A DNA stretch of 64,000 bases from Mesorhizobium sp. ES1-4 (GCF_020164745.1 NZ_JAIUGV010000013.1:62001-126000), one strand, 5' to 3'; shown: positions 8,820 to 17,740, counted from the first letter of the stretch. The notes: generated by a model not told the origin, from the letters alone. Made by a program: numbers and translations.

Positions 8820-9157
8820 ATAGTTTCCGAGGATGGCCCGCTTGCATACCTGCCTGCCGGTAATCTCTAACCCTTGACTTAGGGCGATGGCTATCGGTTA
8901 TGCGGCTTGAAAGCGAAGAGGTGGACCCTTCGTCGAGCGCCGGTACGATATGGAGTGCTGCTCCGGGCTAATACCCATCCAGACAGAGCGGAACCTTCTA
9001 TCACGTCAGACGCTCGGACAGTTGCCAAACCCCGATTTCCTGGGAACTGAATTGTGCTCGCCACCGGGTCCATTTTGCCGGCGCGTCTGTGGTGCAGGCC
9101 CCGATCAGCCTGACCAATGGCACAGGAACGCTTCTATGACCGAGCACTGCGAATTTG
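8820..9157. other. no recognisable gene
   Basis: The stretch between the IS481 element and the first qseM-like gene has only short open frames with no family signature. I see no repeat or regulatory motif in it that I would defend. Confidence 0.5.
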
Positions 9158-9439
9158 TCAGCTGGCGAACAATTCCTTGTAGCCGCTCGTCACCATCCAG
9201 TTCGCACGGTCGAGATGACTACGAAGCGCCTTCCTGGCGCGCTCCGGTTCAAGTGCCGGATCAATGCCGAGGATCAGTTGGGCCATTTCCTCTTCGGGCG
9301 CCTCATCGGCTGAGGCGTCCAGGAGCCTCATATAGATGGTAAAGTGCGCCCTGTCGTAGGCGGTAAGACGGTCAGACCAAGGGACTTCGTCGAGCAGTGT
9401 TGAGCTTTGAGTCCTATCTGTTCCCGTTGATTGATTCAT
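9158..9439 (-). CDS. qseM: QseM-like antiactivator (DUF2285-related), copy 1
   Basis: A 93-residue protein when started at the ATG at 9439 (MNQSTGTDRTQ); an upstream start would run through the operator dyads. The core, DEVPWSDRLTAYDRAHFTIYMRLLDASAD...LILGIDP...RALRSHLDRANWMVTSGYKELF, is shared almost residue for residue with the gene at 10227. QseM of ICEMlSymR7A is a small protein that binds and blocks TraR and FseA, holding transfer off in most cells. The divergent neighbour is a small HTH protein, the same arrangement as qseM/qseC. The identity is inferred from size, context and domain flavour, so a search should confirm it. Confidence 0.6.
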   Translation of the reverse strand: MNQSTGTDRTQSSTLLDEVPWSDRLTAYDRAHFTIYMRLLDASADEAPEEEMAQLILGIDPALEPERARKALRSHLDRANWMVTSGYKELFAS

Positions 9440-9484
9440 GTCTGCCGCGAACCTCGCATGTTGATCGCTGGATCCAAGGCAGAA

Positions 9485-9518
9485 TATCCCAAAATGGGAT
9501 AATCCGAAACGGGGATTA
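9485..9518. promoter_or_regulatory. two operator-like dyads between qseM and qseC copies 1
   Basis: TATCCCA-AAA-TGGGATA (9485-9501) is a perfect 7-bp-arm dyad. TAATCC-N7-GGATTA (9500-9518) is a second, similar dyad centred 16 bases away. They lie between the divergent genes starting at 9439 and 9555. Paired operators of unequal strength between qseM and qseC are how the known switch is thrown, so these are good candidates for QseC binding. Confidence 0.6.
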
Positions 9519-9554
9519 GTCGCTGAGCCGGTCTCTACCTGCCGGTTCACCTAA

Positions 9555-9788
9555 ATGCCCAAATCTCTTCGATCTCCCCGCCACCAGCGGTTTCTGGCCC
9601 AGTTGATCTCACTGCGCAATGTCAAAGGGCTGACGCAGGCGCAGGTGGCTGAGAAGCTTGGTCGTCCGCAATCTTTCGTGGCGAAATATGAGGGTGGCGA
9701 ACGGCGTCTCGATGTCATTGAGTTTCTCGACGTAACTGCGGCCCTCGATGCTGATCCGTGTGAGATTCTGTTGAGCCTGCGCACGTAG
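9555..9788 (+). CDS. qseC: QseC-like XRE family repressor, copy 1
   Basis: A 77-residue single-domain helix-turn-helix protein: FLAQLISLRNVKGLTQAQVAEKLGRPQSFVAKYEGGERRLDVIEFLDVTAAL is a classic XRE fold with the recognition helix at RPQSFVAKYE. It is divergent from the QseM-like gene, with two dyads between them. In ICEMlSymR7A, QseC represses or activates qseM from such operators and so sets the transfer state. It has no additional domain. Confidence 0.68.
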   Translation: MPKSLRSPRHQRFLAQLISLRNVKGLTQAQVAEKLGRPQSFVAKYEGGERRLDVIEFLDVTAALDADPCEILLSLRT

Positions 9789-9949
9789 TGGGCGCCCGCG
9801 CCCATCACCGCGCGTGCCGTGTGCCGGTGGGTCGAGCCCCGATTTTCTTGGCTCTGGCGTCTCGACCATTCCGCTGCGCCTCCTAGCGCGTCGTTAGACT
9901 CTCGCAATTCGCTCTGTTTTGTGCCTTTCTCAGCAGGTGGCGCCGCATC

Positions 9950-10050
9950 CTTCTAGGCCCGCCGCGGCGTCCCGCAACCCTTAGCCAGCTGTGAGCTTTC
10001 AGTAGGTTGTCCATCCGGCCCTTCGGATGCGGTGCGGCTCAGACGGCGGA
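9950..10050. repeat. module-flanking repeat with IS481-like end
   Basis: TAGGCCCGCCGCGGC..CCCGCAACC and CCTTCGGATGCGGT are repeated at about 10999-11085, so each qseM/qseC module is followed by the same kind of sequence. In this copy the repeat is interrupted by TGTGAGCTTTCAGTAGGTTGTCC (9990-10013), which matches the right end of the IS481 element at 7767-8801. That looks like a footprint of a lost IS481 copy. No gene is recognisable in 9789-10226. Confidence 0.5.
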
Positions 10051-10226
10051 CCCGTTCCTGTCATGATTCGCCGCCGCACCCATTCCTGGGAAGCAGCCAT
10101 TGGCGAGCGGAGGACAAAATGATGAGACAGCGAAGCGCTGGGCCATCCGCGCTGTGGTGATACGTCGATGCATGGCGGTTGCGCGACTTCGTTGCTTGAA
10201 GCGAAGCGACCGCACCGCCCATTTCG

Positions 10227-10493
10227 TCAACTGGCGAACAAATCCTTGTAGCCGCTCGTCACCACCCAGTTTGCACGGTCGAGATGACTGCGAAGAACGT
10301 TGCGTGCGCGCTCAGGTTCGCGTGCCGGATCAATGCCGAGGATCACTTTGGCCATTTCCTCTTCAGTGGCGTTGTCGGCCGAGGCGTCCAGGAGCCTCAT
10401 ATAGGTTGTAAAGTGGTCCTTGTCGTAGGCTGTAATGCGGTCCGACCAGGGGACCTCGTCGGCGAACGGCGTGTTCGATCTGGGCTGCAACAT
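10227..10493 (-). CDS. qseM: QseM-like antiactivator (DUF2285-related), copy 2
   Basis: An 88-residue protein with GGAGATAG as a ribosome-binding site just upstream. It matches copy 1 over nearly its whole length (DEVPWSDRITAYDKDHFTTYMRLLDASAD... and GIDPAREPERARNVLRSHLDRANWVVTSGYKDLFAS). It is divergent from an XRE gene, as in copy 1. Two intact copies in one element could bind different partners or respond to different QseC proteins. Function is inferred as for copy 1. Confidence 0.6.
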   Translation of the reverse strand: MLQPRSNTPFADEVPWSDRITAYDKDHFTTYMRLLDASADNATEEEMAKVILGIDPAREPERARNVLRSHLDRANWVVTSGYKDLFAS

Positions 10494-10602
10494 CGCTAAT
10501 TCTATCTCCGGCCAATGGACCCGCGAAGCCCTGTGCCTGCTAAATGTGGATTACATATTATAGTTGATAAACTCAAGCCGCCTGATCCGCTGGCTTGCGT
10601 GC

Positions 10603-10821
10603 ATGGATATGCGCAAGTTGGTCGGACGGAATGTGCAGAGGATCAGGCAAAGGAAGCGCCTGACGCAGGAGCAGCTTGCGGAGATTTCCGGGTTCAGTCA
10701 GCAGTACATCAGCGGCTTGGAGAAAGGCCGAAGAAATCCGACAATTATCACGATCTATGAACTGGCATTGGCCCTCGGCGTCAGCCACATGGATCTGGTT
10801 CGGCCCGACAAACAGGCATGA
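10603..10821 (+). CDS. qseC: QseC-like XRE family regulator, copy 2
   Basis: A 72-residue helix-turn-helix protein (MDMRKLVGRNVQRIRQRKRLTQEQLAEISGFSQQYISGLEKGRRNPTIITIYELALALGV). It is clearly different in sequence from copy 1, especially in the recognition helix (SQQYISGLEKG against PQSFVAKYEGG), so the two probably read different operators. The start could instead be a TTG at 10564. The short gap to the QseM-like gene holds ATGT-N5-ACAT at about 10544-10556 as a possible operator. Confidence 0.65.
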   Translation: MDMRKLVGRNVQRIRQRKRLTQEQLAEISGFSQQYISGLEKGRRNPTIITIYELALALGVSHMDLVRPDKQA

Positions 10822-10971
10822 TACACCCGCCCTCCAAGTAGCTGGCCGCCTGATGGCGCGCGCCGGGTGCTCGTGAACCCAGGCTTTTCTTAGGGTCCCC
10901 CGGCAGCCCCTGCCATTTGGCTCGCCCTGGCCCGGCGCACCCTATTGGACAGTCGGCCGCTGCGGTTTTTG

Positions 10972-11110
10972 TCAGCCTTTCCTGGGGCGGTCGGCATTGC
11001 CTTTTAGGCCCGCCGCGGCCTCCCGCAACCTTCGCTCTCGCTTCAGGTCCTTCTCTTGGTTACGATCCTTCGGATGCGGTTCGCCTCTTTCAGCGGGCCT
11101 AATCGCTTTC
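10972..11110 (-). pseudogene. 3' piece of a small Lys/Arg-rich conserved ORF
   Basis: Read on the minus strand this gives RPAERGEPHPKDRNQEKDLKRERRLREAAAGLKGNADRP. That resembles the short charged proteins common in rhizobia that end in an LRENLKRRKAQ-type tail, but the end is disrupted. Part of it is the repeat also seen at 9950. It appears to be a relic. Confidence 0.35.
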
Positions 11111-11298
11111 TGCCGCCCACCCCACGGGGACAGCCACGCGAGACTAGTATGGAGCGTTGCGGTTAGCGCACGAACAGCAAAGGAACTGAAAAAACAGGCA
11201 ACTGTCGAAGCATGGCTGAACCAGCCATCGTGTCGGCATCTTGGAGCCGCGTGTTCGCCTTGAGGCCCTGCCGGTAGGATCCCTGCAGTTGAAGTCAT

Positions 11299-11396
11299 TG
11301 TCGGCATTCTGACAACAATGGACATGAACCGCCGAACTATCAAGGCGACCAGGTTGTTGTCTAGCAATGGTTTTCCGAATCGGCACGGCACTTGCG
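11299..11396 (+). promoter_or_regulatory. NifA/sigma-54 type promoter of the EamA/fusion-enzyme operon
   Basis: An exact NifA upstream activator sequence, TGT-N10-ACA, lies at 11299-11314. A -24/-12 element, CGGCACG-GCAC-TTGCG, with GG-N10-GC spacing, lies at 11381-11396, about 70 bases downstream as is typical. Transcription would begin near 11408, about 70 bases before the ATG at 11479. A similar arrangement occurs at 41282-41374, which supports it. It implies expression in low-oxygen, nitrogen-fixing bacteroids. Confidence 0.65.
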
Positions 11397-11478
11397 TTAC
11401 CAAAAACAAGTACGCCGCGGCACGGATCGCCCAAGAGGCTGAACGACCTGATCTGTTTGACCCTCGCAGCAGGGGTGG

Positions 11479-12423
11479 ATGGCTAACACAAAGGAAACTT
11501 TGAAGGTGGACGTTTTCGAAAGTTCTCCAATACCTGTCAGGAAAACACGGACGCCATCTTTCTCGGTGGATCTAGCCTTGCTGGGAGTCGCATTCGTTTG
11601 GGGGGCGAGCTATCCGGTCGGGAAAGGCGCACTGTTCTACGCGCCGGTTTCGATACTTGTTCTTTATCGCTTCCTGATTACTACGATCATTACGGCAGTG
11701 GCTGCAAGACATGAGATCGCATTGGTCTCCTGGGGCGATTTCATCCGCGGCTTCGCATTGGGAACAATACTTTTTTGCATCTTTATTGCTGAAACTTACG
11801 GCGTTGCATCGACAAGCGCAATGAACACGGCCTTGATCATATCGCTTTGTGTGATTTTCACGCCGAGCATCGACTATGGGCTATCACGGCGACTTCCACC
11901 TACGGGCATTTTGGCAAGTGCTGCCATAGCGTGCATCGGTGTCGGCATTCTCACTGGCGGGATCAGCAGGTTCAGCCCGGGTGACGCGCTTGTCTTGGGG
12001 GCCGCGATTCTGCGAGCGGTTATGGTCGTTTCCACCAAACGCCTTCTGGCCGGCCGGCAGATTTCATCTGCAGCCCTGACGGCCATCCAAGGATCGACGG
12101 TGGCAACACTTACTTTCGTTTTGGCCGTCGCTCAGTTCGGAATTTCAGGCCTTGTTGTGAGGGCCACCCTTCAGTTTTGGGGCGCTGTTGCCTTCCTTGC
12201 ACTCTTCTGCACCCTCGCTGCATTCTACATTCAAAATGCCGCAGTGAGAAAATCCACACCGACACGGGTTGGCTTCTTGATGGGAACAGAACCTTTTTTT
12301 GGTTTCGTTCTAGCGCACCTTCTTCTGAATGAGCCTTTGACAGTACCGAGCTTGATAGGCGCAGGCCTCGTCCTCGCTGCGACGTTTGCTGGCATCTGGT
12401 TTGAGAGCAGGACATCCAAATGA
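11479..12423 (+). CDS. EamA/DMT family transporter (probable exporter)
   Basis: A 314-residue inner-membrane protein with about ten hydrophobic segments in two EamA repeats: LALLGVAFVWGASYPVGKGAL opens the first, and LGAAILRAVMVVSTKRLL begins the second at about residue 170. EamA proteins often export amino acids or metabolites. The ATG has AGGGG just upstream. Its stop overlaps the next start (ATGA at 12420-12423), so it is translationally coupled to the fusion enzyme and most likely exports that enzyme's product. A NifA/sigma-54 promoter lies ahead. Confidence 0.85.
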   Translation: MANTKETLKVDVFESSPIPVRKTRTPSFSVDLALLGVAFVWGASYPVGKGALFYAPVSILVLYRFLITTIITAVAARHEIALVSWGDFIRGFALGTILFCIFIAETYGVASTSAMNTALIISLCVIFTPSIDYGLSRRLPPTGILASAAIACIGVGILTGGISRFSPGDALVLGAAILRAVMVVSTKRLLAGRQISSAALTAIQGSTVATLTFVLAVAQFGISGLVVRATLQFWGAVAFLALFCTLAAFYIQNAAVRKSTPTRVGFLMGTEPFFGFVLAHLLLNEPLTVPSLIGAGLVLAATFAGIWFESRTSK

Positions 12424-14402
12424 ACCCCATCTTGGCTTCCACCAAACCCGCCATCGGCGGCATTTCGAGTTTTGAAGATCTGGAGGCTTTTCCGGACCGA
12501 ACCGCACCAGTTGCAACCATGTTCAGCGGCGGTCTCGACAGCACCTATCTTCTCTACAAGCTGCAAAGCCTTGGCTTTGCGAACATTGAAGCTGTCGCAG
12601 CGGATGTCGGAACGCGCATCGATCAGCCTTTGTTGGAACGGACGGCAGCCATGTTCGGCGCGCGCTTTGTCTGCCTCGAAGGGCGGGATGCCTTTGTCGA
12701 ACAAGGCGTGAAATCAGCCATTCGAGCCCACGCCAAGTACCTTGGCATCTATCCGTTGAGCAGTTCGTTGAGCCGTCCCATAATCGCATCTTTGGTTGTT
12801 AATCATGCTAGGTCAATCAACTCACGGCTGGTTCTTCATACAGCAAACCTTTCTCAAAACAGTCTTCCGCGCCTTAACAATAGCATTAAGCGCTCAGGAT
12901 TTTCCGGCAACTTCGGCAGTCCGTATGAATGCTCTGTGATATCCCGACAACAGAAGACCTCCGACCTGTCCAAGTGTGGAGCGACTTTTGTGGCGGACCG
13001 CACGTGGAGCGCGGACGAAAACCTCTGGTGTCGGGAATTCGAGTCGGGGCCTTTGGAAGATCCCGAGAACTTTTCCATCCCCGAGGAGGCATTTGCTTGG
13101 ACGCGCCACATTCCCGCAGAGCAGCCGGTAGAGATCAAACTCGGGTTTGCAGACGGAAGTCTCGTGTCAATTGATGACCGTGATGTTGCATTGGTCGACG
13201 CAATCCCGTTCCTGAATAACACGGTCGGCAAATTCGGGCACGGCCGCTTTGTCGGGCTTGAACACATCACAACCGGCCAAAAGGTTCTCGAAGTCCGCGA
13301 GGCCCCTGCCGCGGCCATTATCTTCGACGCGCTGCGTCACCTCGAAACCGCTTCTCTTGACGTGGCATCAATCGTTTTGAAGCAAGGGCTTGAGCAAGCC
13401 TGGTCCCAAGAGGCGGTTTCAGGTGCATGGGGCAGTACTATTCACCAGATGTGCGAACGGGCCATTGCATCCGCCCTCGAGGGCGTTAGCGGGAGCGTCA
13501 GCTACATAGTCGATCACACACGCTTTTTACCTCGGTCGATCCGAGCCAGGACGCCGAGATACATTAGGGACCGCGACCTTTGGGAATACCAAGCCGCAAC
13601 CCACATAGCGTTGTCCAAAGCGTTCCGTCCTCGCCAAGTCACCAAAAGGGAGACACCCGTGGAAAACAACGCACCCCAGGCGCCGGCCAACCTCAGTCAA
13701 CAATGCACTGACGGTCTGGTGACAAATGGATGGTGGTTTTCAAAAGGCGAGCGCGCCGAAGCCTGCTTTGGCATCGAAATTGATGCAGCCTGGAAGAACT
13801 TTGCTGACCATTGGAATCGACTTCTTCTCGATGAATACATGCGTGACGGCGGAACATATCGTTACCGGCGCTATAGCGCTTTTGAATATGACGCGACTGA
13901 CGGAATCTTTAGGCTCCTACCCCACGCCCCCTACGAACAATCAAAAAGTGTCAATCATCTGAATGGCGGCTTCAAGCGCCACTTCGAGCCCCTTGAAAAC
14001 TCCTTTATAGACCATCCCGTCTTAGAAAAGATTCTGACAGGTTTCTGCAGAATTCTATGTGAAGCCGCCCGACATGATCGTTGGAATATCAAGATCCATC
14101 CCTACCGGATTGTCGCGCGCGATGGTGTAAATGGCAAACCGGCACCCGAGGGCCTTCACCAGGACGGGGTGGACTTCATTGCTTGCTATATGATTGGGCG
14201 GGTCAACGTCACCGGCGGCATGAGCATGATCACCGACGCCTCAAAGGAGTTCCTCGGCGAGGTCGAAATGAACTCCCCGAATGATTTTGTGATCTGCAAC
14301 GACCGCGAAACCTTTCACGATGTATCGTCGATTGTGGCCGAAAACCTGAAAATGCCGTACGCTTATCGCGACGTCCTTGTGATCGCCTTCGAGAAATTAT
14401 AA
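12420..14402 (+). CDS. argininosuccinate-synthase-like domain fused to 2OG-Fe(II) dioxygenase
   Basis: A 660-residue two-domain protein. The N-terminal half follows argininosuccinate synthase: the ATP-binding SGGLDST loop near residue 36, IYPLSSSLSRPIIA, WSADENLWCREFESGPLEDP and the IPEEAFAWTR strand. The substrate loop that is normally HGCTGKGNDQVR is replaced by HTANLSQNSLPR, so citrulline is unlikely to be the substrate. The C-terminal ~230 residues match the 2OG-Fe dioxygenase family of free-amino-acid hydroxylases, with HQDGVDF (about residue 580) and a distal FHD for iron, and YRDVLVIAF for 2-oxoglutarate. It may hydroxylate an amino acid and adenylate or ligate it. It is co-translated with the EamA exporter. 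Confidence 0.82.
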   Translation: MNPILASTKPAIGGISSFEDLEAFPDRTAPVATMFSGGLDSTYLLYKLQSLGFANIEAVAADVGTRIDQPLLERTAAMFGARFVCLEGRDAFVEQGVKSAIRAHAKYLGIYPLSSSLSRPIIASLVVNHARSINSRLVLHTANLSQNSLPRLNNSIKRSGFSGNFGSPYECSVISRQQKTSDLSKCGATFVADRTWSADENLWCREFESGPLEDPENFSIPEEAFAWTRHIPAEQPVEIKLGFADGSLVSIDDRDVALVDAIPFLNNTVGKFGHGRFVGLEHITTGQKVLEVREAPAAAIIFDALRHLETASLDVASIVLKQGLEQAWSQEAVSGAWGSTIHQMCERAIASALEGVSGSVSYIVDHTRFLPRSIRARTPRYIRDRDLWEYQAATHIALSKAFRPRQVTKRETPVENNAPQAPANLSQQCTDGLVTNGWWFSKGERAEACFGIEIDAAWKNFADHWNRLLLDEYMRDGGTYRYRRYSAFEYDATDGIFRLLPHAPYEQSKSVNHLNGGFKRHFEPLENSFIDHPVLEKILTGFCRILCEAARHDRWNIKIHPYRIVARDGVNGKPAPEGLHQDGVDFIACYMIGRVNVTGGMSMITDASKEFLGEVEMNSPNDFVICNDRETFHDVSSIVAENLKMPYAYRDVLVIAFEKL

Positions 14403-14622
14403 CGCCCAGCGCGCCGAGAGCATTTTCAACAAGGTTCAATACTGCTTGGTATCCTCTCGGGTGTTCCTGGTGCGGGAACAATGCAGGATTAATTTCTTGC
14501 ATCTAAACACCTAGATAGCAGTTTCGCCTCTCTGGTATGATGGTTTTTGGCCTCGCGGATCTCGCGTAATACGAATGACCGTGGACACCCCCGATCTTCG
14601 CAAGAAAGTGAGAAATTATCCT

Positions 14623-15240
14623 CATGCTGTCCGACGAGGTGGTCTGCGGCTTCGGAGGCACCGGGAACTGGTTTGGTAGCCAGACATTTGGGATGGAACC
14701 GGACATGCTCTCGATCGCCGGGGGGCTTTCATCCGGTCACCTGCCCATTGGCGGCGTCATTATCTCGACAAGATTTATCAATGCGCCGCTGACGAGGCCC
14801 ACAAGGTCGGCGTGTTCGGTCACGGTTTCACCTACTCCGGTCATCCGGTGATAGCGGCCGTCGCCGCCGAGGCGATCAGGATCTACAGCGAGATCGATTT
14901 CGTGACCCAGGCGCGTCGTCTCGGCGATCACTTGCATGGAGCCCTCGCGGACGCGCTCGGCGACCATCCGCTTGTCGGTGAAGCCCGCGGCCGCGGCTTC
15001 ATCGCGGGGGTTCAGATCGTCGAGGATCGTGCGCCCGTCGCGTCTTCGCGCCCGAGCTGAGGATCGGCGATGTCGAGCGGCGGTGCCGCGAGCACGGCGT
15101 CATGATCCGCAATATGGGAGAAGTGCTTGGAATCTGTCCGCCCTATATAATCACCGAAAGCGAGATCGACCCCTTGGTTGACGGCATTCGTTCTGCACTC
15201 GACGGCGCCGCTGCTGCGAATTCCCGGGTCGGTCGGGTGG
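14623..15240 (+). pseudogene. class III aminotransferase relic (C-terminal part)
   Basis: LSDEVVCGFGGTGNWFGSQTFGMEPDMLSIAGGLSSGHLPIGG begins in one frame and continues as FGHGFTYSGHPVIAAVAAEAIRIYSEIDF in another. It ends with GVMIRNMGEVLGICPPYIITESEIDPLVDGIRSAL. At least two frameshifts are present, the N-terminal half is missing, and the Schiff-base lysine position reads Gly (IAGGLSS). It is not a copy of the gene at 4573. Confidence 0.8.
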
Positions 15241-15364
15241 CATGAGTTCCAGCATTAAGACCGACTGCTTCACTTCAGTGGATATTATCGAGCAAACGCT
15301 CACCCGAGGGGTGCACTTCATCCGTGTCCGGTACAAAACGTCACCCATGTCTCAGGTCGGGCAC

Positions 15365-15603
15365 GCCGCTCGCCAACGACACCGAGTTCGGCCTCGCGGC
15401 CTACTTCTACACCGGCGATCTCGGTCGCGCCTTCCGCGTGATGGAAGGACTGAAGTACCGGCGTCAATGAAGGCCTGATCACCACGCCGGAGGTGCCGTT
15501 CCGCGGCGTCAAGGAATCGGGCCTCGGCAAGGAAGGCGGCCTCCAGGGCATCGTGGATTATCTCGACACCAAACATGTCTGCATCGGCGGTCTCGGCGTC
15601 TAG
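15365..15603 (+). pseudogene. succinate-semialdehyde dehydrogenase relic (C-terminal end)
   Basis: The DNA encodes LANDTEFGLAAYFYTGDLGRAFRVMEGLKY, then, after a stop and shift, EGLITTPEVPFRGVKESGLGKEGGLQGIVDYLDTKHVCIGGL. This is the last fifth of a GabD-type aldehyde dehydrogenase. Lying right behind the aminotransferase relic, it suggests a decayed gabT-gabD pair. Confidence 0.75.
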
Positions 15604-15656
15604 TGGTTCCCGCCTGACATAGGAGTCCAATCAGAGATTCCCTTTCTGGCCTGCGC

Positions 15657-16345
15657 GTGCGAGTCTGGCGCATGCGCACAGGAAGATCGTTCACCGTTTC
15701 GTCGGCCGATCGCGTCCGTCTGACGGCGCTGATCAGGGATCGCAACGCCCCGCAAAAGCATGTCTGGCGCGCCGAGATAGTGCTTTTGCCCGCCGACGGC
15801 GTCGGCACCGGCGAGGTCATGCGCCGCATCGGCAAGTCGAAGACCGACGTCTGGCGCTGGCAGGAGCGCTTTGCCGCGGAAGGCTGTGACGGGCTGCTGC
15901 GCGACAAGACGCGACAGTGGCGCATTCCGCCGCTCGGTCCCGATGTCGGCGAGCGCGTCGTGGCACTGACGCTTGCCGATCCGCCGGGCGAGAGGACCCA
16001 CTGGACCGCCGACATGATGGCGCAAGCCGCCGCAATCAGCGCCAGCGCCGTCAGGCGCATCTGGAAGGCGCATGGTCTCGCACCCCACCGCTGGCGCCAG
16101 GTTCAAGCTCTCCAATGATCCGAAGTTCGTCGACAAGTTGCGCGCCGTCGTCGGCCTCTATCTCGATGCGCCGGCCCATGCCATCGTTCTGTCGGTCGAT
16201 GAAAAGAGCCAGATCCGGCGCTCGACCGCACCCACCCGGCCTGCCGATGAAGAAGGGGCGGCTCGGTACGATGAGGCACGACTACAAGCGCAACGGCACC
16301 ACCACCCTGTTCGCCGCCCTCAACGTCCACTATTGTCCCGTTGAC
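15657..16345 (+). pseudogene. IS630 family transposase, frameshifted and truncated
   Basis: The first frame gives VRLTALIRDRNAPQKHVWRAEIVLL, GTGEVMRRIGKSKTDVWRWQERF and HWTADMMAQAAAISASAVRRIWKAHGLAPHR. A frameshift near 16085 leads to FVDKLRAVVGLYLDAPAHAIVLSVDEKSQI and then another shift. The sequence ends after the first DDE region, so it is dead. Confidence 0.85.
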
Positions 16346-16416
16346 GAGAATATCATCTTAGTTGCTTGTAAAAATTTGTTCTCCACTTCCGTCTCCATCG
16401 TATCTCAGTCAACGCG

Positions 16417-17250
16417 ATGGAGCAGGAAATGACTACAAACATTGTGAAACTGGAAGAAGGCAGGGCAATCGGCTCTAATCGTGACGTGCCGCTGTCAGAT
16501 CATGAGGCGGAAGCCCTAGGGCATCTTGCGGTGGCGCTGAGTGGCATTTCGACGACCATTCGGTCCGCCGCCTACAAACACGCGCTAAACTCTAGTCACG
16601 CGATGAAGCCCCTAAAGGAGACGGAGGACGCGCTTACCGACTACGACGCCTTGGCGAGGGCGGCGGGCCGAAAGCAGCCGAAAGCGGCGGAGGAGGACGA
16701 CAGGAAGGGGGACGCCCTAGCGAGAGAGGCCGCCGCACAGGTCAGCAGGGTCGATCAGACCCGATCTTCCCGCTGGAGCAGACCGCGAAGGGTACCGGTG
16801 GCATCAACGGACTACGTTCGGCAGGTGGTCATGGCAGATAGTCAGCTTGGAGCAGTGTCGGCACTGGTAAACGCGCGGCGAGTGGCTCCAGAACGCTTCC
16901 ATGCTTCTGTTCCCAGTGTAGATAATAATCCGGATGCTCCGCTTCTGACCTCTTTTTCGGACTATCTGAGCAGGGTGTGCGGACTGGAGTCAAAGTCCCG
17001 CGAAGGCGTTCTCCTGGGCAGCCGCCGCTTTCTGGATTGGTTCCATCACCACCATTCCCGGCCAAGCCCTCGGCGCGTTGACGGCTGAGCATGTCCTTGC
17101 CGCTGTCGAACATCGGCTGTCACTATCGGCGACCTCCGGTACCCGCACCGGCAGCAACTTCTCACATCGTATTGGGCTGGCCACCACGACCAGAATCTCG
17201 CGCGCGTCGTCCCCAGGACGCCCCACTGGCGTTTGGCTCATCTAACCCTC
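16417..17250 (+). pseudogene. unknown N-terminal ORF joined to a tyrosine recombinase relic
   Basis: An open frame runs from 16417 to 17088. The first ~130 residues (MTTNIVKLEEGRAIGSNRD...) match nothing I know. From about 16930, LTSFSDYLSRVCGLESKSREGVLLGSRRFLDWF looks like the N-terminal SAM-like domain of rhizobial site-specific integrases. It continues in another frame as LTAEHVLAAVEHRLSLSATSGTRTGSNF. No catalytic domain follows. The join may be a deletion product. Confidence 0.5.
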
Positions 17251-17433
17251 GAACTCGGCTACGGCCCGTCGACGGTCTTCTTCACATGGGTCGGATTCGA
17301 CGAAATGGACGAGGTCACAGGCGACGGCCATGCTGAACTGCTCGACGACGGCTCCATCGACATCACCTTCTATCACAACGGCGACGAGGCAATCCTCAAG
17401 GCCAAACGGGACACTTCTTCAACGGCCTGCTAG
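17233..17433 (+). pseudogene. fragment of a small conserved rhizobial protein
   Basis: LELGYGPSTVFFTWVGFDEMDEVTGDGHAELLDDGSIDITFYHNGDEAILKAKRD reads as an intact stretch of about 60 residues, acidic and without motifs. I recall this kind of sequence as a short hypothetical protein in rhizobia. The join to the recombinase relic upstream suggests its true start has been lost. Confidence 0.4.
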
Positions 17434-17674
17434 GAGATCCGTGTTCGCCTTGCGCTGACAAAGAAGCTCACACATGACGTCCGGGAGACGATGCTGGCAA
17501 ATGGTCTGGCTGAAGCATTCCACCCACAATACCAAAGCCCGTCCCGATCCAAAGCGCTTCTAAGCACTCCACCTCAGGCGCAAGGCCGGTTGGCCAGTGC
17601 ATCTTCTTGGTCCGCCGGAAGAGAACCCCGCCCGACAATAGCTTCATGAGGTCTTGCGCTGCAGTGTCGACCGT

Positions 17675-17698
17675 AAAAAAGGGCGCGCGAGGCGCCCT
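17675..17698 (-). terminator. Rho-independent terminator of the OmpW gene
   Basis: Read on the minus strand, AGGGCGC-CTCGC-GCGCCCT forms a perfect stem followed by six T. It lies about 45 bases past the OmpW stop. The 17434-17674 stretch beyond it has no recognisable gene. Confidence 0.85.
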
Positions 17699-17740
17699 TC
17701 ATTTAAACCGGCAGTCGGGAAGCAGACTTCACTCTGATAT

